Below, piece by piece: positions 1 through 8,509 of a stretch of DNA of 64,000 nucleotides. The notes under the pieces were generated by a model. It was not told the origin of the DNA. It worked only from the letters and a program-made list of their open reading frames with translations, and made no database searches. Position 1 is the first letter of the stretch; each line of letters starts with the position of its first letter. This DNA comes from Acidobacteriota bacterium. Its GTDB lineage: Bacteria > Acidobacteriota > Blastocatellia > Pyrinomonadales > Pyrinomonadaceae. The DNA lies in NCBI GenBank assembly GCA_016718135.1, contig JADKEF010000003.1:310001-374000 (forward strand), given 5' to 3'. Made by a program: the position numbers and the translations under genes.

Positions 1-189
1 GATATCGTCTCTCGCACGATCGGCATCCTGTCGATCCTTATCGCATCGGTCACGGTGATTACACCGGTGTTTCACAAATTAAGTGTTAGCGATAACAAAG
101 TTGCTGAGATCGATGTGGAAATAGAAAGATTGCGCGAACGAATCGCCGAGCTGGAAAAGCAAAAGGCGACAGCTGGTCAAGTCGAATAG
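1..189 (+). CDS. C-terminal fragment of a membrane-anchored coiled-coil protein
   Basis: Frame 1 is open from the window edge to a TAG at 187-189, so the 5' part of the gene lies outside. The visible 62 residues hold one hydrophobic segment (about residues 6-24) and then a short charged heptad-like stretch rich in Glu, Arg and Lys, ending in KATAGQVE. This fits a single-pass membrane protein with a short terminal coiled coil, but no family can be named from so little. It converges with queC and overlaps its 3' end by 13 bp. Function unknown. Confidence 0.6.
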   Translation, partial: DIVSRTIGILSILIASVTVITPVFHKLSVSDNKVAEIDVEIERLRERIAELEKQKATAGQVE

Positions 190-845
190 AGGATCGGATC
201 CATGATGCCGGCCTGAGTAAAGCCCTTTAGCCGCAGAGCACACGAGTCACATGTTCCACACGCAAATTCTTCGCTGCGGTAGCACGACCAGGTCAGGTGT
301 AGCGGAGCGTCGAGTTCGATCCCCTTCATTACTATCTCCGCTTTGGACAATTCGATGATCGGCGTCCGAATTGTGATCCGCGTGTCGGGCTTTGTTCCGG
401 TGTCGATCGTACGTTGAAATGCCTCGTAAAATTCGGGCCGGCAGTCGGGATAGCCGCTTGAGTCCTCGGCGACCGCACCGATGTATATCGCGTTGGCACC
501 GATCACCTCAGCCCAGGTCACCGCGATCGCGAGCATATTTGCGTTGCGAAACGGCACGTAGCTGGTCGGCACCTCTTTCGATTCCAGATCGGCCTCGGTG
601 ACTTTGATTTTGTCATCCGTCAGCGACGAGCCGCCGATCTTGGCGAGGTGTTCGATAGAGATATCGAGCCGTTTCTCGACGCCGTAGTGGTCGGCGATGT
701 CGTTAAATGCCCGCCGCTCACGAGCCTCCGTGCGTTGGCCGTAGGATATGTGGAGAAAGGCGAGCTCGTCATTCTCAGCCCTCGCCATCGCCGCCGTTAT
801 GCAACTGTCCATCCCGCCGGAGACTAACACTATGGCCATCTTCAT
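177..845 (-). CDS. queC: 7-cyano-7-deazaguanine (preQ0) synthase QueC
   Basis: QueC converts 7-carboxy-7-deazaguanine to preQ0 with ATP and ammonia, a cytosolic step toward queuosine in tRNA. The N-terminus has the PP-loop ATP-binding motif SGGMDS (residues 8-13). The C-terminus has the zinc-binding cysteine cluster typical of QueC (CYRSEEFACGTCDSC). At 222 aa it has the usual length. I start at the ATG at 845; upstream in-frame codons are TTG-TTT. It lies downstream of queE on the same strand, about 60 bp away, so the two probably share a transcript. queD and queF are not in the window. Confidence 0.95.
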   Translation of the reverse strand: MKMAIVLVSGGMDSCITAAMARAENDELAFLHISYGQRTEARERRAFNDIADHYGVEKRLDISIEHLAKIGGSSLTDDKIKVTEADLESKEVPTSYVPFRNANMLAIAVTWAEVIGANAIYIGAVAEDSSGYPDCRPEFYEAFQRTIDTGTKPDTRITIRTPIIELSKAEIVMKGIELDAPLHLTWSCYRSEEFACGTCDSCALRLKGFTQAGIMDPILYST

Positions 846-903
846 AAACAATACCGAATCGTTACTAGCCGCTAGAAGCTACCTGCTAGCTACTTTTTTT
901 CGC

Positions 904-1566
904 TCAGACGCCCTGGACTTCGGCTCCCCAGATATATTTGTGCAACTGGAGGTTAAATCGGACCTTCAACCCGCTGCGTGAAACGGATTCGGCTATCTCG
1001 GCGAGGTTATCGATCCCGTGGACGGGCGAGATAAGAGTCTCTTTTGTACGGTCCGCGAGCCCGTATTTCGCGATCACGTCCTTCGCGAATTCCCAGTCGG
1101 TCATGTCCGCGACGACGAATTTCACCTCGTCCATATCGGCTCGGAGCCGTTCGAGATTAGGCCAGTGATTGCGTTCCGCTTCGCCGGATGCCGGGCATTT
1201 TACGTCGAGGATGATCTTGGCACGCGGGTCGACGTCTTCGGTCGAGACGAAACCACCGGTCTCGATGAGAACTTCGTAGCTGCGATCGCAAAGCTCCCTG
1301 ATGAATGGAAAGGCATTCTTCTGAGCTAGAGGCTCGCCGCCGGTTACCTCGACGAGGTTACAACCAAATTTGTCGAGCTTCGCAAAGATATCTTCGAAGG
1401 ATGTCCGCTCGCCGCCGGTGAATGTGTATTCGCTGTCGCACCAAACACACCGCATCGGGCAGCCCGTCAGCCGCACAAACGAACACGGCCGCCCGGCGTG
1501 AGAAGACTCGCCTTGGATCGAAAGGAATATCTCGGTTATGCGGAGAGTCCGGTCAGATATCGGCAT
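904..1566 (-). CDS. queE: 7-carboxy-7-deazaguanine synthase QueE (radical SAM)
   Basis: QueE is a radical-SAM enzyme that contracts the ring of 6-carboxytetrahydropterin to 7-carboxy-7-deazaguanine, the step before QueC. Near the N-terminus is FLSIQGESSHAGRPCSFVRL followed by the 4Fe-4S motif CPMRCVWC (CX3CX2C), and further on the TGGEPL segment that contacts SAM. I choose the ATG at 1566 because the protein then begins as QueE proteins normally do; a longer frame to 1674 would add 36 unrelated residues inside the upstream gene. The start overlaps the end of the upstream secreted-protein gene by 14 bp. Confidence 0.93.
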   Translation of the reverse strand: MPISDRTLRITEIFLSIQGESSHAGRPCSFVRLTGCPMRCVWCDSEYTFTGGERTSFEDIFAKLDKFGCNLVEVTGGEPLAQKNAFPFIRELCDRSYEVLIETGGFVSTEDVDPRAKIILDVKCPASGEAERNHWPNLERLRADMDEVKFVVADMTDWEFAKDVIAKYGLADRTKETLISPVHGIDNLAEIAESVSRSGLKVRFNLQLHKYIWGAEVQGV

Positions 1567-2044
1567 GGGGATCGAACTTGAACGAGCGTGAGACACGAGT
1601 AACCACAGGGTCGAATTTTGCTTTTTTTGACTTCGGATACTCGATCGTAAAAGTATAGAAGACCGCAGTGTCACCGCTCCCGCGGATCAAGGTCTTCTGG
1701 TAATAGATCTTGCCGTCGCTGACACCGGAAATAACGAAGTTCCGATCGCCGAGCGTCTTATACGTTACTCCCGAATGATCGCGGAGTGCTCGCTGATAAG
1801 CTTCGTCAAGGGTTAGGTCGAGAGCATTAAACTGCCCCCACGCCCGCATTTCGACCGTCTTGTCTTTCGACAGGAATGTTCGGCCGTCATTATTCTCCGG
1901 TGGAGCCTGCATTTTCAGCAGATCTGACGGATACTCGATCGAGAAATGAAAACGGTCGTTGTTGTAGGTTACGAACCGCGATTGCGAGAATCCGGTCGAG
2001 GCCGCTGCGATCAAAAATAGAATTGTAACGACGAACTTCCTCAT
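1553..2044 (-). CDS. Secreted protein of unknown function
   Basis: The ATG at 2044 gives 163 aa beginning MRKFVVTILFLIAAASTGFS-Q, a clear signal peptide. The mature part has the pattern YNNDRFHFSIEYPSDLL, recurrent in exported bacterial proteins of unknown function (a PsbP/MOG1-like beta-sheet layer), and an alternating beta-strand look throughout. The ORF end overlaps the queE start by 14 bp, suggesting co-transcription though no functional link is evident. I do not assign a function. Confidence 0.8.
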   Translation of the reverse strand: MRKFVVTILFLIAAASTGFSQSRFVTYNNDRFHFSIEYPSDLLKMQAPPENNDGRTFLSKDKTVEMRAWGQFNALDLTLDEAYQRALRDHSGVTYKTLGDRNFVISGVSDGKIYYQKTLIRGSGDTAVFYTFTIEYPKSKKAKFDPVVTRVSRSFKFDPHADI

Positions 2045-2045
2045 A

Positions 2046-2480
2046 TCAGAAAAAACCAAACCAGCCGAACAAATTCATTATCTCACCAAACCCGAATGAA
2101 GCGAGATTCGCCACGACGATTGCGGCAAGGCATCGGATCCAGTCCGTCGATCCGAGAACGTCCTTTCCCTTGAATGCGAGCCAAAACAGCAGACATTCAC
2201 CAACCGGAGCGAACGTCTCGGCAACCGCAAGATACAACGTCCGCGAGTGCTCAAGAAAGATGGCGGGTAAGACGAGAATAACGATCGGATAAGTACAGGC
2301 CGTCAGCCAAACGCCGCACCAGAGCTTGTGTTTGAATGAGATCTTTGGCGACAGTCCAAGAAGCAAGATCGGAGTCTCGATCAGGATCGTCACCAGATAG
2401 CCAAACGGCAAGAAATACCAGAGCTGCGAGATCGGCAGGTTCTGGATCTGGACAAAATCGACTTCGTCGAAAAGCAACAT
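2046..2480 (-). CDS. Small integral membrane protein, unknown function
   Basis: 144 aa with four to five hydrophobic segments (around residues 20-42, 52-75, 80-100 and 115-140). The start codon overlaps the stop of the upstream membrane-protein gene as TGATG, which supports the ATG at 2480 and translational coupling. No catalytic motif is recognised. It is the third gene of a leftward cluster (3485-4072, 2480-3484, this gene) whose members all look exported or membrane-embedded, so they may form one envelope complex; that is inference from spacing only. Confidence 0.75.
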   Translation of the reverse strand: MLLFDEVDFVQIQNLPISQLWYFLPFGYLVTILIETPILLLGLSPKISFKHKLWCGVWLTACTYPIVILVLPAIFLEHSRTLYLAVAETFAPVGECLLFWLAFKGKDVLGSTDWIRCLAAIVVANLASFGFGEIMNLFGWFGFF

Positions 2481-3484
2481 CACAACATTTTTATCAGAAA
2501 CGGAAACTCAGCCAGAACATGAGCAATGGCAAAGGCGAAATAGACGTCACGCGTCATTGTATAGTCGATCGCAAATCCCGCCCACAAAGCCGTGACCGAC
2601 ATCACTCCGACGAGAATAGCTCCGAAAACCAGTCTTGGGAAGCCACCCTTTCCTGCGAACAAGGGGATCTCGCCAAGCTTCCAGGGAATCGCCTTCCGAT
2701 CCACTAGCGGTATTATCAATATCCAGACGAAATAGTGGATCGATTCAAGGAAAACATGCGTGGCGACAAGCAGATGGCTTGATACGCCCGGTAAGATCTG
2801 GCTACCCGCATGTTGATTTATTCGCCAGAACAGATTCGTTTCTTCCGAGAGATTTGGCTGGCCAGACAATGCTAGCCAGAGCAAGATCAAAAATACCGGA
2901 ATCGATGCCAGGCATAAATGATATGCCCGGAGCCAGTCAGGCCGCGTTCGACGGATCTGGCGTTCGAGGAACCACATCGCGACGAACGGATGAATATAAA
3001 CGAGTGCCAGGCTCCAATACTGCGGTGCGAGCCATATGAAAGCCGCGACAAGTAACGCGACGGGAAACGCCCAGGCCCAATCGCTTTTGGGCCTCTGTTT
3101 GCCTCGCAGATAGAACAAGGTTGCGATCCAAAGAACAAATGCAGTATTCCAAATTGCCGCAGACGTCGCCCAAGAATATTCGCTCCAAAGCCAGTTGCCG
3201 CTGGCAAAATACAGCGTCAGGTACGCAGCCGCCAAAACTATTACACCGCCGATACCGACTGAGTAATACAGCCGCGAGCGTCCCCAACACAACGGCATTC
3301 TCGCCACAAAGTAGCGAAACTCCATCACATTATGAACGCCCGCAAAGAGGAAGATCGTCGCGATGGACGCCGCAAGCGGAAACGAGCCGATCGCAGCCGC
3401 ACCGACGGCGCACGCCGAGATGAACGCCGCTGCAAAGACCTGCGCGTTCGTTATCTCAAATCGTTCGGTGCGGACCTCCTGCAT
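2480..3484 (-). CDS. Polytopic membrane protein, unknown function
   Basis: 334 aa with roughly nine or ten predicted membrane spans. Several histidines sit in or next to spans: LFAGVHNVMEFRYF, YIHPFVAMWF, NQHAGSQ, SSHLLVATHVFLESIHYFVW and AHVLAEFPF. Spread-out membrane histidines recall metal- or haem-binding membrane enzymes such as Brp/Blh-type dioxygenases, but I cannot match a signature, so this stays a hypothesis. The start ATG (3482-3484) directly abuts the stop of the upstream gene and its own stop overlaps the next start, so it is the middle of a tightly packed operon. Confidence 0.75.
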   Translation of the reverse strand: MQEVRTERFEITNAQVFAAAFISACAVGAAAIGSFPLAASIATIFLFAGVHNVMEFRYFVARMPLCWGRSRLYYSVGIGGVIVLAAAYLTLYFASGNWLWSEYSWATSAAIWNTAFVLWIATLFYLRGKQRPKSDWAWAFPVALLVAAFIWLAPQYWSLALVYIHPFVAMWFLERQIRRTRPDWLRAYHLCLASIPVFLILLWLALSGQPNLSEETNLFWRINQHAGSQILPGVSSHLLVATHVFLESIHYFVWILIIPLVDRKAIPWKLGEIPLFAGKGGFPRLVFGAILVGVMSVTALWAGFAIDYTMTRDVYFAFAIAHVLAEFPFLIKML

Positions 3485-4072
3485 TTACTCGTCGCCAGAT
3501 GCGGTCTTTTCGGGGTTCGGAACGATCAACTTGATCCTGTCGCCCTCGCCGGTCTCGAGTTTTATTTTTCCAGTCCCGAAACCATAGTTATGAACAGCTT
3601 GCGAAAACATCTTGCCCGAAATAGTACGGGCGTCGAGAGGTGGGCCAACATTTGCGTAAATCACCGTTGCCGCTGAACTCAGAGCGGCTGCTGCGACGAC
3701 CGCTCCTACGGTTCTAACGTTGCGGCCGCTTCGAACAAAGAAGAAACCGCCAAAAACGAACGCGAGGCTCAGAAAGATGCCGCTCATGATCGTCTGCGTC
3801 CTGGTAAAAGTCGCGTCACTCGATACGGCGGCAGTGTTACTATCACCGCCGTCGAGAAGATCGAGCTCGGCACGCAATTGCTTTAGCTGCGAGGCCGGAA
3901 TGATGAGGCGAGCCTCCGTCGCTTTGCTGTCAAGCGTGATATCGAGGTTGGTGTTTACCACAGGCGGTTTTTTGACGCGGTTCGGCGACTTCCCCGGTGG
4001 CGGAGCGATGTCTGCAAACGCTAAAGTGTTCACAAGGATCAACATCGCAATAAGCAAGATCGTTCGTTTCAT
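3485..4072 (-). CDS. Exported protein with one internal membrane span, unknown function
   Basis: 195 aa beginning with a signal peptide (MKRTILLIAMLILVNTLAFA). Then come a proline/lysine-rich stretch, a beta-rich region, a hydrophobic span about residues 93-113 followed by FFFVRSGRN, and a second hydrophobic segment about 120-142. A good ribosome binding site (AGGAG, 8 nt upstream) fixes the ATG at 4072. It is first in the three-gene leftward cluster and transcribed divergently from the aminopeptidase gene, so the 80 bp between them should hold both promoters. No family recognised. Confidence 0.75.
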   Translation of the reverse strand: MKRTILLIAMLILVNTLAFADIAPPPGKSPNRVKKPPVVNTNLDITLDSKATEARLIIPASQLKQLRAELDLLDGGDSNTAAVSSDATFTRTQTIMSGIFLSLAFVFGGFFFVRSGRNVRTVGAVVAAAALSSAATVIYANVGPPLDARTISGKMFSQAVHNYGFGTGKIKLETGEGDRIKLIVPNPEKTASGDE

Positions 4073-4152
4073 ATCTGGTTCTCCTGTCTAGCGAATTTCC
4101 GTGAATTATATCAGCATTTTGCTTTTGAACGATTTACGCTAAACTTTTGCAT

Positions 4153-5520
4153 ATGCGTTCACAACTAAAAAAGTTTATCGAGCAGATGGATGAGAACTCG
4201 GTCGCGATAATCCCGGCGGCCCACGAACAGACCCGAAGCTATGATACCGAATTCAAGTTTCGACAGGACTCTGATTTTTGGTATTTGACGGGCTTTACCG
4301 AACCGGACGCGATCGCCGTGATCGATCCGTCGGCGAAGAAACCGTTCACGCTATATGTGCGACCGCGTGACCCTTTAATGGAAACTTGGTTTGGTCGTCG
4401 TCAGGGCGTCGAGGGTGCGGTGAAGAATTTTGGAGCAGATCGCGCTTTTTCGATCGAGAAGTTCCCGGCAGATCTCGGCAAACTCCTCGACGGTCACGAC
4501 AAGCTCTATTACCGGTTTGCTGTGGACAGAGACCTTGACCAGCAAATACTGGGCTATTTTACAGAGCAACGCGTTCGCCGTATCAAGACTGCATATCCGC
4601 CCCACACTATTATCGACCCGACGCCGATCCTCGGCCACATGCGTCTGCATAAGGACAAGAAAGAGGTCGAGTATATGCAGAAGGCTGGTGATATCGCGGC
4701 CGAAGCTCACATTCTCGCAATGCAAAAGGTAAAGCCGGGCATGAACGAAGGCCAGGTCGAGTCTTTGATGGAAGCCTATATGAAGGACAAGGGAGCTAGC
4801 GGCGTTGCCTACAACTCCATCATCGGCGGCGGCGACAACGCTACGATACTGCACTATGTTGAGAACAACATGCCGCTAAATGACGGCGACCTCATACTCA
4901 TCGACGCCGGTGCCGAGTATCAGGGCTATGCGTCGGATATAACCCGAACATTTCCGGTGAACGGAAAGTATACGCAGGCACAGCGTGAGATCTACGATGT
5001 GGTTTTAGATGTTCAGAAACAATGTATAGATTTCACCGTCGCCGGAAACGAATATCATAAGCGGCAAGAGTTCTCCATCGAGTTGCTTACAGAAGGGATG
5101 AAGAAGCTCGGCTTGCTCAAAGGTAAGACCAAGGAACTGATCAAGAAAAGATCGTATCTAAAATACTATATGCACGGCGTCGGCCACTTTTTGGGGCTCG
5201 ATGTGCATGATGCCGGACGATATTATCTCGACCAGAAGGCGACGGCATCGAGGCCGTTTGCCCCTGGAATGGTCCTCACCGTCGAGCCCGGCCTGTATAT
5301 CCCGCCCGACGATAAATCGGCTCCGTCGAAGTACCGCGGCATTGGAGTTCGTATCGAAGACGACATTTTGGTGACCGCAGACGGCAATCACAATTTGACG
5401 TCAAAAGTGCCAAAAGAGATCGACGAGATCGAGGCGATAATGCAGGGTTCTGCAACTCGTAAGGCCCCATCGCAGAAGCCTGCGTTGCAGAAGCCCGCAC
5501 GAAGTAAGGGCACGCGTTAA
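4153..5520 (+). CDS. pepP: Xaa-Pro aminopeptidase (aminopeptidase P family, M24)
   Basis: Cleaves the N-terminal residue from peptides with proline in second position, in the cytosol. The N-terminal AMP_N domain (residues 1-130, with FRQDSDFWYLTGFTEPDA) is followed by a pita-bread M24 peptidase domain. All five metal ligands are visible: Asp in LIDAGAEY (about 250), Asp in ASDITRTFP (about 261), His in GVGHFLGLDVHD (about 343), Glu in TVEPGLYIP (about 377) and Glu in VRIEDDILVT (about 401). The C-terminal ~25 residues are a low-complexity K/P/Q/A tail. I start at the ATG at 4153 rather than the TTG two codons earlier. Length (455 aa) is normal. Confidence 0.93.
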   Translation: MRSQLKKFIEQMDENSVAIIPAAHEQTRSYDTEFKFRQDSDFWYLTGFTEPDAIAVIDPSAKKPFTLYVRPRDPLMETWFGRRQGVEGAVKNFGADRAFSIEKFPADLGKLLDGHDKLYYRFAVDRDLDQQILGYFTEQRVRRIKTAYPPHTIIDPTPILGHMRLHKDKKEVEYMQKAGDIAAEAHILAMQKVKPGMNEGQVESLMEAYMKDKGASGVAYNSIIGGGDNATILHYVENNMPLNDGDLILIDAGAEYQGYASDITRTFPVNGKYTQAQREIYDVVLDVQKQCIDFTVAGNEYHKRQEFSIELLTEGMKKLGLLKGKTKELIKKRSYLKYYMHGVGHFLGLDVHDAGRYYLDQKATASRPFAPGMVLTVEPGLYIPPDDKSAPSKYRGIGVRIEDDILVTADGNHNLTSKVPKEIDEIEAIMQGSATRKAPSQKPALQKPARSKGTR

Positions 5521-5543
5521 CTTACTCGTGCTTTCGGTAAATT

Positions 5544-5963
5544 ATGCAACCCGAACTGATCCTACAAAATCTCCCCGCCCTATTCGCCGCTCTACTCGTG
5601 GCGATCCTCTTCATCCAGTCCGGCCTCGACAAGGTCTTTGATTGGAAGGGCAATATGGAATGGCTGACAGGGCATTTTTCAAAGTCGTTCCTCAGTGGTT
5701 TTGTCTGGATAATGCTTGCGAAGTTGACCGTTCTCGAACTTGCGACCGGTATAGCAAGCGCCGTCGGAATCGTCTATTTTCTAGTGACTGGCTCCACGGC
5801 CGTCATTTTCTGGGCCGCCACCCTCGGTGCATTGACCGTGGTCGGCCTATTTTTTGGACAGAGTATCGCTAAGGACTATCCAGGAGCCGCAGTTTTAGTG
5901 CCGTACTTCATTCTTCTCACCGCGCTAATGTACCTGACCAACCCGTATACGAGAGTTTCTTAG
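5544..5963 (+). CDS. DoxX-like integral membrane protein
   Basis: 139 aa with four membrane spans and the N-terminal pattern LFIQSGLDKVFDWKGNMEWL, typical of DoxX/SURF4-like proteins. Family members are quinone-interacting or redox-related membrane subunits, but the precise role of this one is unknown. It follows pepP by 23 bp on the same strand and may be read from the same promoter; a strong bidirectional hairpin closes the transcript just downstream. Confidence 0.8.
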   Translation: MQPELILQNLPALFAALLVAILFIQSGLDKVFDWKGNMEWLTGHFSKSFLSGFVWIMLAKLTVLELATGIASAVGIVYFLVTGSTAVIFWAATLGALTVVGLFFGQSIAKDYPGAAVLVPYFILLTALMYLTNPYTRVS

Positions 5964-5981
5964 ATTAGGATCAGAGCTAAT

Positions 5982-6014
5982 AAAAGGCCCCGGACGTGGA
6001 ATCCGGGGCCTTTT
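5982..6014. terminator. Bidirectional intrinsic terminator
   Basis: A 13-bp perfect inverted repeat (AAAAGGCCCCGGA / TCCGGGGCCTTTT) with a 7-nt loop lies between the convergent DoxX gene and the leftward 6038-6727 gene. A- and T-rich outer ends give a U tract in either direction. Confidence 0.85.
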
Positions 6015-6037
6015 CTGATCCATCAAAACACGATCAA

Positions 6038-6727
6038 TTAGTAAGTTTGAATGTTCAAGATCTGACTGAGTATCGTGCCAATAATGCTCATCGAGCCGTT
6101 GTTGTTGTATCCATACTGGTACTGGCCGTCGTAGTCATTCTGGTATCGGCTGTTCGAACCGTCCTGGTAGCCACGCTGAAAGCCCTGTCGGAAGTAGTAC
6201 TGATACTGACTGCGATTCACATAGCTCTGGTAGCCGAACGAACCAGTTTGGTAGATATTCGAGTTCGAATAATTCACCCGACGGCGATTATTGCGGTCGT
6301 TGCGTGCAGCCTGAAAGCCCTGCTGATAACCGGCGTTCACAGCCTGCCTGAGTAGCTCTGCACCACGCCGGTCGGTGTTGTAGTACGAACCATTGCGGTA
6401 AACGCGGTAGCGGTTCGAGTTCTGGTTGTTGTTTCCGTCCCATCGGCCATTGCCCCATCGGCTATCATTTCTATTGCGATCGTCCTGCCGACGCTGTTCA
6501 GCCTGCATGCGTTGGTTTTGCTTAGCCCATTCAGCCTGACGCTGCTGTTCGGCACGGACTTGTTCCTGCTCTCGCTTCGCATCTTCCTTACGGGTCTTTT
6601 CCTGCTGCTTCTGATCGTCGCGACGATCGTCACGGTTTCGCTGGGCACTCGCGATCTCGCTCGTTCCCAGAATGGTCACAAGACCGAGTGCCGACGCTGT
6701 TACTAATTTTTTTAAGCTCAATATCAT
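6038..6727 (-). CDS. Secreted low-complexity N/Q/R/Y-rich protein
   Basis: 229 aa with a signal peptide (cleavage near ASA-Q, residue 28), then a strongly charged coiled-coil-like region rich in Arg, Asp, Gln and Glu (30-90), an Asn/Arg-rich linker, and two copies of a short motif of the type GYQQGFQAARND / GFQRGYQDGSNS. The C-terminal half is Tyr/Asn/Gln-rich. A Shine-Dalgarno (GGGAG) precedes the ATG. The composition suggests an extracytoplasmic, possibly surface- or matrix-associated protein; no enzyme motif is visible. Confidence 0.75.
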   Translation of the reverse strand: MILSLKKLVTASALGLVTILGTSEIASAQRNRDDRRDDQKQQEKTRKEDAKREQEQVRAEQQRQAEWAKQNQRMQAEQRRQDDRNRNDSRWGNGRWDGNNNQNSNRYRVYRNGSYYNTDRRGAELLRQAVNAGYQQGFQAARNDRNNRRRVNYSNSNIYQTGSFGYQSYVNRSQYQYYFRQGFQRGYQDGSNSRYQNDYDGQYQYGYNNNGSMSIIGTILSQILNIQTY

Positions 6728-6911
6728 GATTGCTCCCTAGTGCCTGTCTTTTGCTTGCCCGCACTCTGTATGAATTCCGGGTAGTGTAAAGTTATGTAAA
6801 TGATTGATATTTCAGCACTTATCAACCCCGCTATTCACTTTCAATCGGCGTGCCACGGCGGTATATCCTCACTCTACAACGTAAAAACACTTCGGTCTGT
6901 ACACAAACGCA

Positions 6912-6940
6912 CCAAAAGCGTGCACAAGGCACGCTTTTGG
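6912..6940. terminator. Hairpin terminator candidate
   Basis: A 12-bp perfect stem (CCAAAAGCGTGC / GCACGCTTTTGG) with a 5-nt loop sits 21 bp beyond the stop of the leftward 6962-7348 gene. There is no long T tract on that side, so termination strength is uncertain. Confidence 0.5.
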
Positions 6941-6961
6941 GCTACTAAATAATTGTTCGGT

Positions 6962-7348
6962 CTAGTTCTTTACGGAAAGGGTTACGACTAGAGGCCGGTC
7001 AAATGGGCCCATCATAGCGGGATCGTTCTGTGTCAGACCTTCAAGGGTGATCGTGTAGCCGTAGAGCTTGACGGAATTTGGATCTAAACCCGTGTTTAAT
7101 TCGACGAATTTCGGTGCCGCCTTTCCCTTTGAAACGGCGATCTGGATCTTTGCATTGCCGGCCCAGATACACTGGGCATTCATCGGACAACGGCTGTCTT
7201 CGACAACCGAGACAAATTTGACCGTGATACGCCCGCGATCCGCCGATTTTTGTTCGCCGGGCTTCATCTGAAGTTCTTGAGTTCCCCTGCTGAAAACGCC
7301 CAATGTCATAACCGAAAGGATAGCAAAAGCAAAGATCAGTTTTTTCAT
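6962..7348 (-). CDS. Secreted protein with SRCP...C-W-G motif, unknown function
   Basis: 128 aa with signal peptide MKKLIFAFAILSVMTLGVFS. The mature protein contains DSRCPMNAQCIWAGNAKIQI (about residues 51-70), a two-cysteine motif shared by a widespread group of small exported proteins and lipoproteins of unknown role; the pair probably forms a disulfide. The remainder is beta-strand rich and ends PLVVTLSVKN. A ribosome binding site (GAGGTG) precedes the ATG. It stands alone between terminators. Confidence 0.78.
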   Translation of the reverse strand: MKKLIFAFAILSVMTLGVFSRGTQELQMKPGEQKSADRGRITVKFVSVVEDSRCPMNAQCIWAGNAKIQIAVSKGKAAPKFVELNTGLDPNSVKLYGYTITLEGLTQNDPAMMGPFDRPLVVTLSVKN

Positions 7349-7439
7349 ATTCGCACCTCGCGTGACAGCTTACCACCGTCCACAATATTAGAACGGTCGA
7401 AGATGATTACGGTTGCAGGAAAACGTAAGAGTTATACTT

Positions 7440-8447
7440 TTACGATGCCTTGATCTTTTCCTCGATCGCACGTGCAAATTCATTTGTCTTCGCAGTTCCG
7501 CCCAGATCTTTAGTTATCGTAGTACCGTCTTTGAATACGTCGAACAACGCCGTCTCCAGTCGCTGGGCAGCATCACGTTCGCCGATGTAATGGAGCATCT
7601 GGATCGCCGAAAGCATTAGTGCAGTCGGATTGGCGATTCCCTGCCCCGCGATGTCCGGAGCGGAGCCGTGGACGGCCTCAAAGACCGCTCCGAGTTCGCC
7701 GATATTCGCTCCCGGAGCCAGCCCGAGACCACCGATAAGGCCGGCGCAAAGATCCGAGAGAATATCGCCATACAGATTTTCCATCACCATGACGTCAAAC
7801 TGTTCGGGGCGCATAACGAGCTGCATACAGCAATTATCGATGATCTTGTCGTCCGCTTCGATCTCAGGAAAATCTTTCGCGACCTTGTAAAAACACTCGA
7901 GGAACAAACCGTCCGAGAGCTTCATGATGTTCGCTTTGTGAACGGCCGTCACCTTTTTTCGCTTGTTATCGCGTGCGTAGTCAAAGGCGTATTTTGCGAT
8001 GCGTGTGGAGGCTTTTTCAGTAATTACCTTGAGGCTTTCGACCACTCCCGGCACAACGACGTGTTCGAGGCCTGAGTAGAGGCCCTCGGTGTTTTCACGA
8101 ACGATGACGAGATCGAGCTCCGGGTATCGGCACGGAATATTCGGCAAAGCCTTGACCGGCCGGACGTTGGCGTACAGATCGAGAGCACGCCTCAACCCGA
8201 CGTTTACGGAAGTAAATCCTTTACCAACCGGCGTCATGATCGGGCCTTTGAGAGAGACCTTGTTTCGCCGCATCGCCTCGATCGAAGCCTCGGGCAACGT
8301 GTCGCCGTACTTTTCGAGAGCCTGAGCCCCCAATATTTGCGTTTCCCATTCAATATCGACGCCCGTCGCCTCAATAACGCGAACCGTCGCCGCCGTGATC
8401 TCCGGCCCGATACCGTCGCCTGGAATTAGTGTGATGGTGTGTTTCAT
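7440..8447 (-). CDS. Isocitrate dehydrogenase, NAD-type
   Basis: 335 aa of the isocitrate/isopropylmalate dehydrogenase family. IPGDGIGPEIT opens the protein. VIVRENTEGLYSG (around residue 115-127) is the substrate-loop signature of isocitrate rather than isopropylmalate dehydrogenases. The metal-binding segment MENLYGDILSDLCAGLIGGL and the coenzyme segment AVFEAVHGSAPDIAGQGIANP are present; the adenine-binding region fits NAD use in short IDHs. The reaction is oxidative decarboxylation of isocitrate to 2-oxoglutarate in the TCA cycle. Divergent from thiO with only 62 bp between. Confidence 0.9.
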   Translation of the reverse strand: MKHTITLIPGDGIGPEITAATVRVIEATGVDIEWETQILGAQALEKYGDTLPEASIEAMRRNKVSLKGPIMTPVGKGFTSVNVGLRRALDLYANVRPVKALPNIPCRYPELDLVIVRENTEGLYSGLEHVVVPGVVESLKVITEKASTRIAKYAFDYARDNKRKKVTAVHKANIMKLSDGLFLECFYKVAKDFPEIEADDKIIDNCCMQLVMRPEQFDVMVMENLYGDILSDLCAGLIGGLGLAPGANIGELGAVFEAVHGSAPDIAGQGIANPTALMLSAIQMLHYIGERDAAQRLETALFDVFKDGTTITKDLGGTAKTNEFARAIEEKIKAS

Positions 8448-8509
8448 AACGTTTGTCTTATACTTAAATTTACAACGGCTATCGAGTTAAGGCCAAATTC
8501 CGTTTCGAA

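Noticed and set aside
6040..6720. CRISPR-like or tandem DNA repeat in the N/Q-rich secreted protein
   Set aside because: The similarity is amino-acid low complexity (Asn, Gln, Tyr codons), with no regular unit and spacer structure.
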